Positions 19,512-29,700 of a DNA stretch of 64,000 nt are shown here, piece by piece. Source of the stretch: Sphingobacterium alkalisoli (GTDB taxonomy: Bacteria; Bacteroidota; Bacteroidia; Sphingobacteriales; Sphingobacteriaceae); the NCBI RefSeq assembly GCF_005049105.1, contig NZ_SUKA01000001.1, positions 1,240,001-1,304,000 on the forward strand, given 5' to 3'. The notes under the pieces are model-generated. The model ran no database searches. It saw nothing but the letters and a program-made list of their open reading frames with translations, and was not told the DNA's origin. The position numbers were made by a program, and so were the translations under genes. Positions within the stretch are counted from its first letter, which is position 1. Every line of letters starts with the position of its first letter.

Positions 19512-19519
19512 TATCTTTG
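19512..19519 (+). promoter_or_regulatory. -7 promoter box for metG
   Basis: TATCTTTG matches the Bacteroidota consensus TAnnTTTG exactly. It lies 53 bases before the metG start. No well-spaced -33 TTTG is visible. Confidence 0.5.
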
Positions 19520-19572
19520 CAAACAATTTTACGATTTATTTTTTAGTATTAACATTAAAAATACGATATATC

Positions 19573-21645
19573 TTGAGTACTTTATCCAAAAAACGTTATA
19601 CGATTACTTCTGCCTTACCTTATGCAAATGGTCCTTTGCATATTGGACACTTGGCCGGCGCTTACCTGCCAGGGGATATTTTTGTTCGCTTCTTGCGATT
19701 GAATCATAAAGATGTGGTGTATGTGTGCGGTTCGGATGAGCATGGTGCGGCGATTACGATCAAAGCGAAGAAAGAGGGCGTGACACCCAAGGAAATTATC
19801 GATAAATACAATAAACAAATTAAAGATAGCTTCGAAGATTTTGGTATTTCGTTTGATATTTATCACCGGACATCGGAACCTATTCATCACGAACTCTCTC
19901 AAGAATTTTTCTTGAACCTATATGAAAAAGGAGAATTTATTGAGAAATTCTCGGAGCAATATTACGATCAGGAGTTCAATCAGTTTTTAGCCGATCGATA
20001 CATTGTCGGGACCTGTCCACATTGTCAAAATGAGGGGGCCTATGGAGACCAATGCGAAAAATGTGGTACTTCACTCAGTCCCACAGATTTGATCAATCCT
20101 AAATCTACCTTGAGTGGCAATACCCCTATTTTGAAGGAGACGAAGCATTGGTACCTTCCGTTAGATAAGTATCAGCCTTGGTTGGAAGAATGGCTTATCG
20201 AAGGTAAAAAGGGCGAACTGAAATCCAATGTATTCGGACAATGTCAGTCTTGGTTGAAATCAGGCTTGCAGCCGCGTTCCATGACGCGTGACTTGGATTG
20301 GGGAGTAGATGTACCGTTGACGGAGGCCGAAGGAAAGAAATTATATGTATGGCTCGATGCGCCGATTGGTTACATTTCGGCTACCAAGCAGTGGGCGATC
20401 GATAACGGAAAGAATTGGGAAGACTATTGGAAGAAGCCAGCAAATCCGGAAGACGAGTCTACGCTGATTCATTTTATTGGTAAAGACAACATTGTTTTCC
20501 ACTGCATTATATTCCCGGCTATATTACATGCCCATGGCGGTTATATTTTGCCTGATAATGTGCCGGCAAATGAGTTTTTAAATCTTGAAGGAGATAAATT
20601 GTCTACTTCCCGCAATCATGCGGTATGGTTACATGAATACCTTGAAGAGTTTCCGGATAAACAGGATGAACTACGTTATGTATTGACGTCGATTCTGCCC
20701 GAAACTTCGGACAGCGAATTTACGTGGAAGGATTTCCAAGCCCGTGTTAATAACGAGCTGGTTGCTATCTTAGGTAATTTTGTAAATCGTGTGATGGTGT
20801 TGTCACATAAATATTTTGATGGCAAGGTATTGCGCGGATCGACCTTAACAGATGCGGATAGGAACGTATTCTCAGAGTTGTCTAAATATCCGGGCTTGAT
20901 TGAACAGTCTATCGGTACTTATCGGTTCCGCGAAGCCTTGTCACATTTTATGAATGCAGCACGGCTCGGAAATAAATATCTAGCAGACGAAGAGCCATGG
21001 AAAGTTATCAAGAATGATGAAGAACGTGTAAAGACAGTACTCTTTGTTGCTTCGCAGATCGTCGCGAATTTGGCTGTGCTGGCACAACCATTCTTGCCTA
21101 AAACGGCTACGAAATTATTTGAAATGCTAAACCTACCACAACAAAGTTGGGATCAAGCGGGACAGGTAGATTTGCTACATGAGGAACATCAGTTTGGTGA
21201 AGTACAGCTCTTGTTCGAGAAAATAGCGGATGAAGAGGTAGAATTCCAATTAAGCAAATTGGCGCAGGCTAAAATAAACAACGCACAGGAAGCAGTTTCA
21301 GTCGTCCCTCCAGCGAAGACGAATGTTACTTTTGACGAATTTATGAAGTTGGATATTCGTGTAGGTACAATTTTGGAAGCGGAGAAAGTTGCGAAAACGA
21401 AGAAATTGCTGAAATTGAAAATAGATACGGGGATCGATCAACGAACTGTCGTTTCAGGAATAGCTGAATTCTTTACACCCGCCGATATCGTGGGAAAGCA
21501 GGTTTCAATTTTAGTCAACCTAGAGCCACGTGAGATAAAAGGGATTATGTCGCAAGGAATGATTCTTATGGCCGAAGATGCTGATGGTCGATTAGATTTT
21601 GTAAGTGCTAGCAGTACAATAAAATCGGGAAGCACGGTTAGGTAG
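19573..21645 (+). CDS. metG: Methionyl-tRNA synthetase with C-terminal tRNA-binding domain
   Basis: Charges tRNA-Met. The 690-residue protein has the class I HIGH motif (PLHIGHLAG, ~21-29), a zinc knuckle with CPHC and CEKC (~145-165), a KMSKS-loop variant KLSTS (~350), the anticodon-binding helical domain, and a C-terminal EMAP-like tRNA-binding domain (~585-690, starting near [13 protein letters not shown]). The start is TTG at 19573; no ATG is placed to give a complete N-terminus. Confidence 0.96.
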   Translation: MSTLSKKRYTITSALPYANGPLHIGHLAGAYLPGDIFVRFLRLNHKDVVYVCGSDEHGAAITIKAKKEGVTPKEIIDKYNKQIKDSFEDFGISFDIYHRTSEPIHHELSQEFFLNLYEKGEFIEKFSEQYYDQEFNQFLADRYIVGTCPHCQNEGAYGDQCEKCGTSLSPTDLINPKSTLSGNTPILKETKHWYLPLDKYQPWLEEWLIEGKKGELKSNVFGQCQSWLKSGLQPRSMTRDLDWGVDVPLTEAEGKKLYVWLDAPIGYISATKQWAIDNGKNWEDYWKKPANPEDESTLIHFIGKDNIVFHCIIFPAILHAHGGYILPDNVPANEFLNLEGDKLSTSRNHAVWLHEYLEEFPDKQDELRYVLTSILPETSDSEFTWKDFQARVNNELVAILGNFVNRVMVLSHKYFDGKVLRGSTLTDADRNVFSELSKYPGLIEQSIGTYRFREALSHFMNAARLGNKYLADEEPWKVIKNDEERVKTVLFVASQIVANLAVLAQPFLPKTATKLFEMLNLPQQSWDQAGQVDLLHEEHQFGEVQLLFEKIADEEVEFQLSKLAQAKINNAQEAVSVVPPAKTNVTFDEFMKLDIRVGTILEAEKVAKTKKLLKLKIDTGIDQRTVVSGIAEFFTPADIVGKQVSILVNLEPREIKGIMSQGMILMAEDADGRLDFVSASSTIKSGSTVR

Positions 21646-21667
21646 CTGGAACAAGAACAAAGGAACG

Positions 21668-21732
21668 AGGATTAAAGATTAAGGATCAAAGAGCCAGTAC
21701 GCGTATTGATTCTTTAATCTTTTTTCTTTAAT
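21668..21732. terminator. Probable terminator between metG and folP
   Basis: An A+T-rich inverted repeat: GGATTAAAGATTAAGGAT on the left pairs imperfectly with ATTCTTTAATC...CTTTAATCC on the right, with a T-run at the end. It separates convergent metG and folP. Confidence 0.45.
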
Positions 21733-21734
21733 CC

Positions 21735-22574
21735 TTAATAAAACAAGTCGATAAGCTGTTTTGCTTCTTTCACATCGTGTACGCGAAGTATTTGGACCCC
21801 TCTTTCCAATAGAAGCGTGTTTAACGCAGTAGTAGCATTTAAAGATTCGTTTGGCGTGATCCCCAATTTTTTATAGATCATAGACTTTCTCGATATACCA
21901 CCGAGAATAGGCAATCCGAAATAATGTAATTCATTCACACGGTATAGCAATTCATAATTTTGTTCCATCGTTTTTGCAAAGCCAAATCCGGGATCTATAA
22001 TGATATCTCGAACACCTAGCGTTCGTAATGCTGCTATACGTTCGCCTAAAAATAGGGCTACATCGGTTACGATATCATCGTATGCAGTCTGCTGTTGCAT
22101 ATTCTCCGGAAGTCCGCGCATGTGCATAAGGATGTAAGGAACCTGCAATCGAGCCACTGTGGAAAACATCAGTTCATCAATTGTTCCGCCTGAAATGTCA
22201 TTGATGATATGTACTCCCGACTTTATAGACTCCTCAGCTACATCGGCACGAAAAGTATCAATCGAAAGCAGGATATTCGGAAATTCCCTCCGTATCGCTT
22301 CGATGACTGGCAATGCCCTGTCCATCTCCTCTTGGGAGGAAATTAAGGCGGCACCGGGTCGTGATGAACAGGCACCAATATCGATAATGTCAACCCCCTC
22401 AGTGATCAGTTGCAGCGCCTTTGCTATGACATGGTCAATGGTGGTATGTTTTCCTCCATCATAAAAGGAATCCGGAGTTACATTGAGTATGCCCATAAGT
22501 AAGGGTTTCTCAAATGTCATGAGTTTTCCGTTTATATTGATTGATTGGGCGGGATGCGTTTGGAACTTGTTCAT
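21735..22574 (-). CDS. folP: Dihydropteroate synthase
   Basis: Joins p-aminobenzoate to 6-hydroxymethyl-dihydropterin pyrophosphate in folate synthesis, and is the sulfonamide target. The 279-residue TIM-barrel protein has the signatures GILNVTPDSFYDGG (~30-43) and DIGACSSRPGA (~60-72), a pterin-site Asp in LSIDTFRADVA, IINDISGG, the DPGFGFAKT loop and GISRKSMI. It has no obvious operon partner; the next upstream segment contains a small palindromic repeat. Confidence 0.95.
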   Translation of the reverse strand: MNKFQTHPAQSININGKLMTFEKPLLMGILNVTPDSFYDGGKHTTIDHVIAKALQLITEGVDIIDIGACSSRPGAALISSQEEMDRALPVIEAIRREFPNILLSIDTFRADVAEESIKSGVHIINDISGGTIDELMFSTVARLQVPYILMHMRGLPENMQQQTAYDDIVTDVALFLGERIAALRTLGVRDIIIDPGFGFAKTMEQNYELLYRVNELHYFGLPILGGISRKSMIYKKLGITPNESLNATTALNTLLLERGVQILRVHDVKEAKQLIDLFY

Positions 22575-22618
22575 GAAACCAGCTATTTGATAAAAGAAAG
22601 TGACGTGTTATTACCTGT

Positions 22619-22700
22619 ACGTCATTGCGATGAGCATAGCGAGGAAGCAATCTTCTGGACTTAATAAAAGAAGACAGCTTCGTGTCTTCTCGCGATGACG
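22619..22700. repeat. Palindromic intergenic repeat, copy 1
   Basis: A short imperfect palindrome bounded by CGTCATTGCGA at the left and TCGCGATGACG at the right, with an inner stem around GAAGAC...GTCTTC. Its ends match a second copy at 53624-53712. It resembles small palindromic repeats beginning GTCATTGCGA that I know from many bacterial genomes. Confidence 0.65.
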
Positions 22701-22721
22701 ATAATTTGCCTTTTTTGCTTT

Positions 22722-23204
22722 TTAGTTCACAACAAGTACACCATCAGCAACGACCGAAATATCTTTTTTCGGTTTTGTCATTTTTTTGGCGATTTCTGCT
22801 GCACTTTGTCCCTTATCTTCCGCATAATGTTTTTGCCATTCTACCGTCGTTTCCTTCACTTTTGCTTTTCCTTCGACCACGACAGTTTTGCCGATGATAT
22901 CGGCAGGAACGAAATAAGCGTAATCTGTAAAGCGAACCATGATGGGTTCTTGGTCGCCTTCACGTTTTAACGTCATAAAGCAACCTTTTTTCGTACAGAC
23001 TTCAACTACTTCACCTTGAATCTTTCCGCTAAAAATAGCATCTTTTTTGAAGGTGTTTTCTAAGGTTTTTACCGAAATAGCACCTGTTTTGTCGATTGTT
23101 TTACCATAGGTCACTCCCGGCTTGGCCGGAGTAATTTTTTGTTGCGCATGGGATACCGATACCAGTACAGCGCATAGCGACCAAAGAGCAATTAATTTAT
23201 TCAT
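22722..23204 (-). CDS. DUF4920 secreted protein
   Basis: A 160-residue protein with a Sec signal peptide (cleavage probably after SHA, residue ~20). The rest fits DUF4920: a small beta-rich domain with a Cys pair in VCTKKGCFM (~residue 69-77), and a C-terminal helix-strand segment. The family is known mainly from Bacteroidota and has no established function; the Cys pair and the resemblance to small OB-like domains suggest metal or redox binding. It starts 15 bases after the preceding Sua5-type gene stops, so the two may be cotranscribed. Confidence 0.8.
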   Translation of the reverse strand: MNKLIALWSLCAVLVSVSHAQQKITPAKPGVTYGKTIDKTGAISVKTLENTFKKDAIFSGKIQGEVVEVCTKKGCFMTLKREGDQEPIMVRFTDYAYFVPADIIGKTVVVEGKAKVKETTVEWQKHYAEDKGQSAAEIAKKMTKPKKDISVVADGVLVVN

Positions 23205-23219
23205 ATGTACATTAACTGT

Positions 23220-23801
23220 TTACTTACGTAAAAATTCGAATTTCCCACTCGGATCAAGCCGCATGATAACAGAAGGTGTTCCTTCGCTTTTATCCTGCTG
23301 ACCAAATTTGACAATATAATCCACACCAGCTTTTATTTCTTCGGATATCTCATCGAAGGATGTCGCCGAAAGTATTCCGCTTAAATTTGCTGATGTGGAG
23401 ACAATGGGTTTTCTAAACCGTTGCAATAATTGCTGACAAAATGGATGCGCTACGATACGGATTCCGATCGAGCCATCGTCGCCAACCACATTTTCTGGTA
23501 AATTTTTCGATTTAGCATACACTATTGTAAGAGGCCTATCTGTCGCTTCTATCAACTCATACGCGATCTCCGGAACGTCATGCACATAACCCGCCAATTG
23601 ATTGTCACTATGTAGCAGGACGATCATACTCTTACTTTTATCCCTACCTTTTAATGCAAACACTTTTTCAACAGCTTCTGGATTAGTCGCGTCACAGCCG
23701 ATCCCCCAAATGGTATCGGTCGGGTACAAAATTAATCCGCCGTTTTTTAATGTTTCGAGCGCTTGATTCAGATCTTCTCTATTTACAAAAGTGGACATCA
23801 T
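23220..23801 (-). CDS. L-threonylcarbamoyladenylate synthase (Sua5/TsaC type)
   Basis: Makes threonylcarbamoyl-AMP from Thr, bicarbonate and ATP, the first step of the t6A modification of ANN-decoding tRNAs. The 193-residue protein has the YrdC-domain signatures YPTDTIWGIGCDA (~22-34), KGRDKSKSM (~51-59), IGIRIVAHPF and STSANLSG. Residues 1 and 2 are both Met, so the start may be one codon later. A second, different YrdC-domain gene lies at 42166-42786; this one is the better candidate for the real t6A enzyme because it keeps the STSAN motif. Confidence 0.9.
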   Translation of the reverse strand: MMSTFVNREDLNQALETLKNGGLILYPTDTIWGIGCDATNPEAVEKVFALKGRDKSKSMIVLLHSDNQLAGYVHDVPEIAYELIEATDRPLTIVYAKSKNLPENVVGDDGSIGIRIVAHPFCQQLLQRFRKPIVSTSANLSGILSATSFDEISEEIKAGVDYIVKFGQQDKSEGTPSVIMRLDPSGKFEFLRK

Positions 23802-23809
23802 GAGTGTTA

Positions 23810-24622
23810 TTAAACGGCAACATTATGTTCGCGCAAAGCATCATTTAATGAAGTCTTTTTGTCCGTAGATTCCTTCCGTTTTCCGATAATTAACGCACAT
23901 GGAACCTGATATTCACCAGCAGGGAACTTCTTAGTATACGAGCCTGGGATCACTACTGAACGAGCTGGCACATAGCCTTTGTATTCAATAGGTTCTGGTC
24001 CGGATACGTCTATAATTTTAGTCGAGGCTGTCAATACAACATTGGCGCCAAGAACAGCTTCGCTTTCGACACGGATACCTTCCACCACAATGGTACGGGA
24101 TCCTACAAAAACATTATCTTCGATTACAACTGGTGCTGCCTGTACGGGCTCTAGTACTCCACCAATTCCCACACCCCCTGATAAATGGACATTTTTGCCT
24201 ATTTGAGCACAAGAACCTACGGTTGCCCATGTGTCGACCATCGTCCCTTCATCTACATACGCACCAATATTCACATATGAAGGCATCATGATCACACCTT
24301 TTGCAAGATATGCACCATAGCGGGCTGAAGCGCCAGGTACTACACGGACACCCAATTCCTTATAGTTTGTTTTCAACTTCATTTTATCATGGTAAACGAA
24401 AGGTTTGTTGTCAATCTCTTTCATTTCACGAATAGGGAAATATAAAATCACGGCTTTTTTAATCCAATCATTCACATGCCAACGGTCACCAATAGGTTCC
24501 GCAACCCGTAAATGGCCAGTATCCAGCTTCATGATTACATACTGAATAGCCTCAAAATATTCCTTATACTGTAATAACTGTCTGTCTTCCCAAGCGTCTT
24601 CAATTAGTTTTTGTAATTCCAT
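23810..24622 (-). CDS. dapD: 2,3,4,5-tetrahydropyridine-2,6-dicarboxylate N-succinyltransferase
   Basis: Succinylates tetrahydrodipicolinate in the lysine/diaminopimelate pathway. At 270 residues it has the usual length. The N-terminal helical domain is followed by a left-handed beta-helix of hexapeptide repeats (~105-215), recognisable from the run VMMPSYVNIGAYVDEGTMVDTW region and GVGIGGVLEPVQAAPV. The upstream DNA is A+T-rich; it ends 8 bases before the Sua5-type gene starts on the same strand, suggesting an operon dapD-sua5-DUF4920. Confidence 0.95.
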   Translation of the reverse strand: MELQKLIEDAWEDRQLLQYKEYFEAIQYVIMKLDTGHLRVAEPIGDRWHVNDWIKKAVILYFPIREMKEIDNKPFVYHDKMKLKTNYKELGVRVVPGASARYGAYLAKGVIMMPSYVNIGAYVDEGTMVDTWATVGSCAQIGKNVHLSGGVGIGGVLEPVQAAPVVIEDNVFVGSRTIVVEGIRVESEAVLGANVVLTASTKIIDVSGPEPIEYKGYVPARSVVIPGSYTKKFPAGEYQVPCALIIGKRKESTDKKTSLNDALREHNVAV

Positions 24623-24749
24623 TTTAAATTTAATGCGGTTTAAAAAATAAGAACAAAGATGCTGATTTTTGTTGAGAAGTCGTTTACGCGATTGGCTATT
24701 TTTAATGGAATAAGATTAATTTAGTGTTGTATATGCACGTCAAGTTGGT

Positions 24750-24757
24750 TAAGTTTG
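24750..24757 (+). promoter_or_regulatory. -7 promoter box four bases before an ATG
   Basis: TAagTTTG, then four bases, then the ATG of the S4-domain gene. With the usual Bacteroidota spacing, transcription would begin at the ATG itself. Confidence 0.45.
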
Positions 24758-24761
24758 TTAT

Positions 24762-25166
24762 ATGGCTATTGAACCCGAAAAATTGCGCATTGATAAATAT
24801 CTGTGGTGTATCCGCCTCTTTAAGACCAGAAGTCTAGCGACTGAGGCTTGCAAAGCCGGTCGCGTGAAGTTAAAAGGACAAAATATTAAACCATCGTATG
24901 TTGTAAAGATAGGAGAGGTATATACCGTCCAAAAAGGTGTGGAAAGAAAGGTGATACGTGTAACGGGACTACTCGAACGGCGCGTGGACGCAAAAACAGC
25001 GGTTCAGTTCTATGCAGATGAAACACCTGTGGAGGAAACATATGCCTTTAAATCGGTTTTTCAGGCACCAGTCTTGAAAAGGGATCCAGGGGCGGGACGT
25101 CCGACCAAACGGGATCGTCGGGAAATAGATGGGCTTCAAACAGAGTGGTGGGAAGAACAAAAATAA
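24762..25166 (+). CDS. S4-domain RNA-binding protein (Hsp15/HslR-like)
   Basis: A 134-residue protein with an S4 RNA-binding domain at residues ~8-70: RIDKYLWCIRLFKTRS, EACKAGRVKLKG and KPSYVVKIGEVY are characteristic of the HslR/Hsp15 branch, which in E. coli binds 50S subunits carrying stalled nascent chains. The C-terminal 50 residues are basic and probably disordered. It is a single-gene unit, convergent with gltD and separated from it by a terminator. Confidence 0.87.
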   Translation: MAIEPEKLRIDKYLWCIRLFKTRSLATEACKAGRVKLKGQNIKPSYVVKIGEVYTVQKGVERKVIRVTGLLERRVDAKTAVQFYADETPVEETYAFKSVFQAPVLKRDPGAGRPTKRDRREIDGLQTEWWEEQK

Positions 25167-25198
25167 AACCGCCTTTCAGATGATGAAAGACGGTTTTG
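25164..25198. terminator. Bidirectional terminator between the S4 gene and gltD
   Basis: Inverted repeat AAAACCG-CTTTC / GAAAG-CGGTTTT with a 7-base loop; A-run on one side and T-run on the other allow it to work for both convergent genes. Confidence 0.75.
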
Positions 25199-25220
25199 GG
25201 TAAATATATTGATCGATTAG

Positions 25221-26687
25221 TTACGCATAATTATACACTGCTTCTTTGCTTTCTAGCTCGGTGTTTCCCATCAGGAATTCATCGACTTTACGTGCGCATT
25301 CGCGCCCCTCTGAAATGGCCCATACCACTAAGGACTGACCTCTACGCATGTCGCCCGCTACGAATATCTTATCGGCAGTTGTTTTATATTCACTTTCTGT
25401 TGCCTGAACATTTCCTCTGCCATCCAAGGTCACGCCTAATTGCTGGAGTAAACCCTCATGCTGCGGATGTAAGAAACCCATAGCTAGGGTAACCAATTCG
25501 CACGGAATTTCACGTTCTGAGCCTTCGACTTCCTTGAAGGATGTAGGTCTTCCTAGTGCATCTGTTTCCCATTCGAGGTCTACAACTAATGCGCCGCGCA
25601 ATTTGCCTTCGGCATCGCCCAAAAATTCTTTCGTACTAATACTCCAATATCGTTGACAACCTTCTTCGTGTGAAGTAGTGGTCTTCAATAGCATGGGGTA
25701 GGTCGGCCATGGCATTGCAACGGTACGTGTTTGTGGCGGTTGGGGCATTAACTCAAATTGCGTTACTGATTTGGCTCCATGGCGATTCGACGTTCCGACA
25801 CAATCCGATCCGGTGTCGCCACCGCCGATTACCAGCACGTTCTTACCCGTTGCGGTTATCTCTTCCACATCAATAGGCGAATTTCCCACTCGTTGGTTTT
25901 GTTGCTTTAAGAATTCCATGGCAAAGTGCACACCTTTAAGCTCACGGCCCGGAATATTCAGGTTACGTGGGATGGTGGATCCGCCAGCTAATACAACGGC
26001 GTCATATTGGTTCAATTCAGAGGCAGGTACATTTTTTCCTACTTCAGTATTGGTGCGGAATTCGATGCCCGATTCTTCCATAATTTCAACACGGCGGTCG
26101 ATAACAGATTTATCCAATTTAAAATCCGGAATACCATAGCGTAATAATCCGCCTACTTTGTCGTCGCGCTCATAAAGCACGACATCGTGACCCGCCTTGT
26201 TTAATTGTGCGGCTGCAGCCAGACCTGCAGGTCCGCCCCCGACAACAGCAACTTTTTTTCCTGTTTTCAAGAAGCTCTTATTGGGTTTAACGTATCCCTT
26301 TTTATAGGCAATCTCGATAATATGCTTTTCAATTTCTTCGATAGCTACCGGTGATTTGTTAATACCTAGTACGCATGCTGATTCGCAAGGTGCCGGGCAG
26401 ATACGCCCAGTAAATTCCGGAAAATTATTGGTTGATGACAATATATTATAGGCATCTTCCCATTTTCCATCGTATACGGCGTCGTTAAATTCCGGAATCA
26501 CATTCCCTAGCGGACATCCGGAATGACAGAATGGAATTCCGCAGTCCATACAACGTGCCGCTTGACTATTTAATTGATCCTCTGAAAAGAGGTGTACAAA
26601 TTCTTGATAATTCTGTTTTCTACTTTCTACAGCGTCTTTCTGAGGAAGCGCTCTATCAAATTCTAAAAATCCTGTTGGTTTTCCCAT
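25221..26687 (-). CDS. gltD: Glutamate synthase small (beta) subunit
   Basis: Feeds NADPH electrons to GltB for glutamate formation. The 488-residue protein begins with iron-sulfur cysteines (CMDCGIPFCHSGCP at ~41-54 and CPAPCESACVLG at ~97-108), then FAD-binding GGGPAGLAAA (~150) and NADPH-binding GGGDTGSDCVG (~290), and ends with the GDMRRGQSLVVWA segment. It follows gltB by 18 bases on the same strand. Confidence 0.96.
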   Translation of the reverse strand: MGKPTGFLEFDRALPQKDAVESRKQNYQEFVHLFSEDQLNSQAARCMDCGIPFCHSGCPLGNVIPEFNDAVYDGKWEDAYNILSSTNNFPEFTGRICPAPCESACVLGINKSPVAIEEIEKHIIEIAYKKGYVKPNKSFLKTGKKVAVVGGGPAGLAAAAQLNKAGHDVVLYERDDKVGGLLRYGIPDFKLDKSVIDRRVEIMEESGIEFRTNTEVGKNVPASELNQYDAVVLAGGSTIPRNLNIPGRELKGVHFAMEFLKQQNQRVGNSPIDVEEITATGKNVLVIGGGDTGSDCVGTSNRHGAKSVTQFELMPQPPQTRTVAMPWPTYPMLLKTTTSHEEGCQRYWSISTKEFLGDAEGKLRGALVVDLEWETDALGRPTSFKEVEGSEREIPCELVTLAMGFLHPQHEGLLQQLGVTLDGRGNVQATESEYKTTADKIFVAGDMRRGQSLVVWAISEGRECARKVDEFLMGNTELESKEAVYNYA

Positions 26688-26705
26688 GATACTTTCCCTC
26701 TAATT

Positions 26706-29700
26706 TTATGCTACAACCAATTTTTTTCTCAATACATTTTTGTATTCACGTGGGAATACCTTGATGAAGCGAACTTTCTCTGCTGCCCAATTATTGAGGA
26801 TGTAAGATGCTCTTTCGCTATTTGTCAACAAAATATGGCGCTTCAACAGTGCAATAATTGCTGTTTCATCTTCAGATTCCAGTGGGTCTAGATCAACCAT
26901 TTCTTGATTACAGTTTTCTCTAAATGTGCCACTGACGTCGTAAATCCAAGCAATACCACCACTCATCCCTGCGGCAAAGTTACGTCCGGTAGCTCCTAGG
27001 ATTAGTGCTTTCCCTCCTGTCATGTATTCACATCCGTGATCGCCTATTCCTTCTACAACAGCTGTAGCTCCGGAATTGCGCACTGCAAAACGTTCGCCAG
27101 CCATGCCGTTAATAAATAGGTGTCCTGAAGTGGCACCGTACAGGGCGACATTACCTATGATGATGTTTTCATGCGGAACGAGTGTGCTGGATTTGGCTGG
27201 ATAGATTGCTAACTGTGCACCTGATAGTCCTTTTCCGACGTAATCGTTAGCTTCGCCTTCTAATTCAAATGAAATTCCTTTTGTATTGAAAGCGCCGAAT
27301 GATTGACCGGCCGAACCTTCAAATTTGAAGTTGATGGTATTATCAGGAAGTCCCTCCGAACCGTATAGCTTCGATATTTCATTCGATAATAATGTTCCGA
27401 TCGTACGGTCTGTATTCTTTACAAGGAATGTTCCGAATACGGGTGTTTTATTATCCAAGGCTGGTCTCGCTTGTTTTACCAAGCCCCAATCCAAAATCAT
27501 ACTCATTCCATGATCCTGCTCTTCTGTGTTGTAAAGCGTTTCGCCTGCCGCATTTCTGGCGACGTGTAAGATTCCGGAGAAATCAATTTTATCCGCTTTC
27601 CAATGTTGGATGTCTTCACGTTTTTTGAGGAATTGTGCACGTCCTACCATTTCATTGATGGTACGGAAACCCAACTCTGCCATGATCTCCCGCATCTCTT
27701 CGGCTAGGAAATGGAATAAGTTTACAATATCTTCAGGTTTTCCAGAGAATAGCTTGCGTAATTCAGGGTCTTGGGTTGCTACACCAACTGGGCATGTATT
27801 TAAGTGACACTTACGCATCATAATACATCCGCCAGCTACTAAGGCCGCAGTGGCTACACCCCATTCTTCAGCACCTAATAACGTGGCGATTACTAAATCG
27901 CGACCAGTTTTCATTTGGCCATCGGCTTGTAGTATCACGCGACTTCTTAGCTTGTTCTGCACCAATGTCTGGTGTGCTTCCGCTAATCCCAATTCCCACG
28001 GAAGGCCAGCGTGTTTAATCGAACTGATTGGTGAAGCTCCTGTACCTCCGTCATAACCTGCAATTAGAATTACATCGGCGTGGGCTTTCGCAACACCTGC
28101 TGCAATGGTTCCGACACCGGCTTTAGAGACCAATTTCACGTTGATACGTGCATCTCTATTTGCGTTTTTGAGGTCAAAAATTAATTGCGCTAAATCTTCA
28201 ATCGAGTAAATATCGTGATGTGGAGGAGGGGAGATAAGTCCAACACCTGGTGTGGAGTGGCGTACTTTAGCAATCCATTCATCCACTTTGTGTCCAGGTA
28301 ATTGACCTCCTTCACCCGGTTTAGCCCCTTGTGCCATTTTTATTTGAATTTCATCCGCCTGCGTCAAATAATTCGATGTTACACCGAATCGTCCTGAAGC
28401 GACCTGTTTGATAGCCGAACGCATGGAATCGCCGTTAGCTAATTTTTGGTAGCGTAACTCATCTTCTCCACCTTCACCTGTGTTGGACTTTCCGCCTACA
28501 CGGTTCATGGCAATAGCCAAGGTACTGTGTGCTTCATGGGAAATTGATCCGAAAGACATCGCACCCGTTGCAAACCTTTTCATGATCTCACTTGTAGGTT
28601 CTACTTCATCAATAGAAATTGGGGTGCGGTGCTTCGCAAAATCCAACAACCCACGTAGGGTAAAAATGCGCTCTTTCTGATTATTGATGAGTGCTGAATA
28701 CTTCTTAAAGGTCTGGAAATCGTCGGTACGGCATGCCTGCTGCAATAAGTGTACCGTTTGCGGATTCCATAAGTGCCCTTCACCACGTCTTTTCCACTGG
28801 TAGACGCCACCTTCGGGCAACAGACCTTTTGGAGAACGATTGTTTTCAAACCCTCTCCAATGTTTAGCCAAAGCCTCTTTAGCAATATCGTCTAGCTTCA
28901 AACCGCCGATGCGTGAAACTGCGCCACAGAAGTATTTGTCTACAACCTCCTTGTCAATACCCAGCACTTCAAATATCTGTGCGCCGTGATAAGACTGAAG
29001 GGTAGAAATACCCATTTTTGAAAATATTTTTAATAGGCCGTTGCAGACTGCCTTAACGTAATTTTTCTTTAATTGCTCCCAGGTAAGTTCGGTGTCTAAT
29101 CGTCCTTCCTCACGCATGGTACGGATACTTGCCAACGCCATATACGGGTTGATTGCTGTAGCGCCAAAAGCCAACAGGCAAGCGAAGTGGTGTACTTCCC
29201 AAGCATCTCCGGCTTCTACGACCAAACCAACAGCTCCGCGGTTACCTGTTTTGATCAAATAGTGATGTACGGCAGATACAGCTAGTATAGAAGGGATCGC
29301 TGCATGCTGTGAATCGATCGCTCTATCCGACAAGATAATCACTTCGAACCCATCACGGACCGCATCGTCAGCATAGCGGCAAAGGCGCTCGATGCCAGCT
29401 TCCAAAGAACCTGGTTTGCCATCTGCACGGAAATAAGCCTGTAATGTTTTCGCCTGGAATACGCCGGTATCAATCGACCGTAATTTTTCCAGCTCGCTGG
29501 ATGTTAATATTGGGTGCTCTAAGGTCACACAGTGACAGAACTTTTTATCTTCAATTAATATATTTCCCGCATTGCCTATGAATGTAGCCAAACTCATCAC
29601 CAAACGTTCCCGAATGGGATCTATCGGTGGGTTAGTCACTTGGGCGAAGAATTGTTTGAAATAGCTTGATAGGTGCTGGGGTTGATCAGAGAGTAATGCC

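Noticed and set aside
19425..19526. Longer N-terminus for the LD-carboxypeptidase
   Set aside because: The 34 extra codons overlap the metG-side promoter region, are Asn/Lys/Ile-rich and do not resemble the family; the ATG at 19424 fits.
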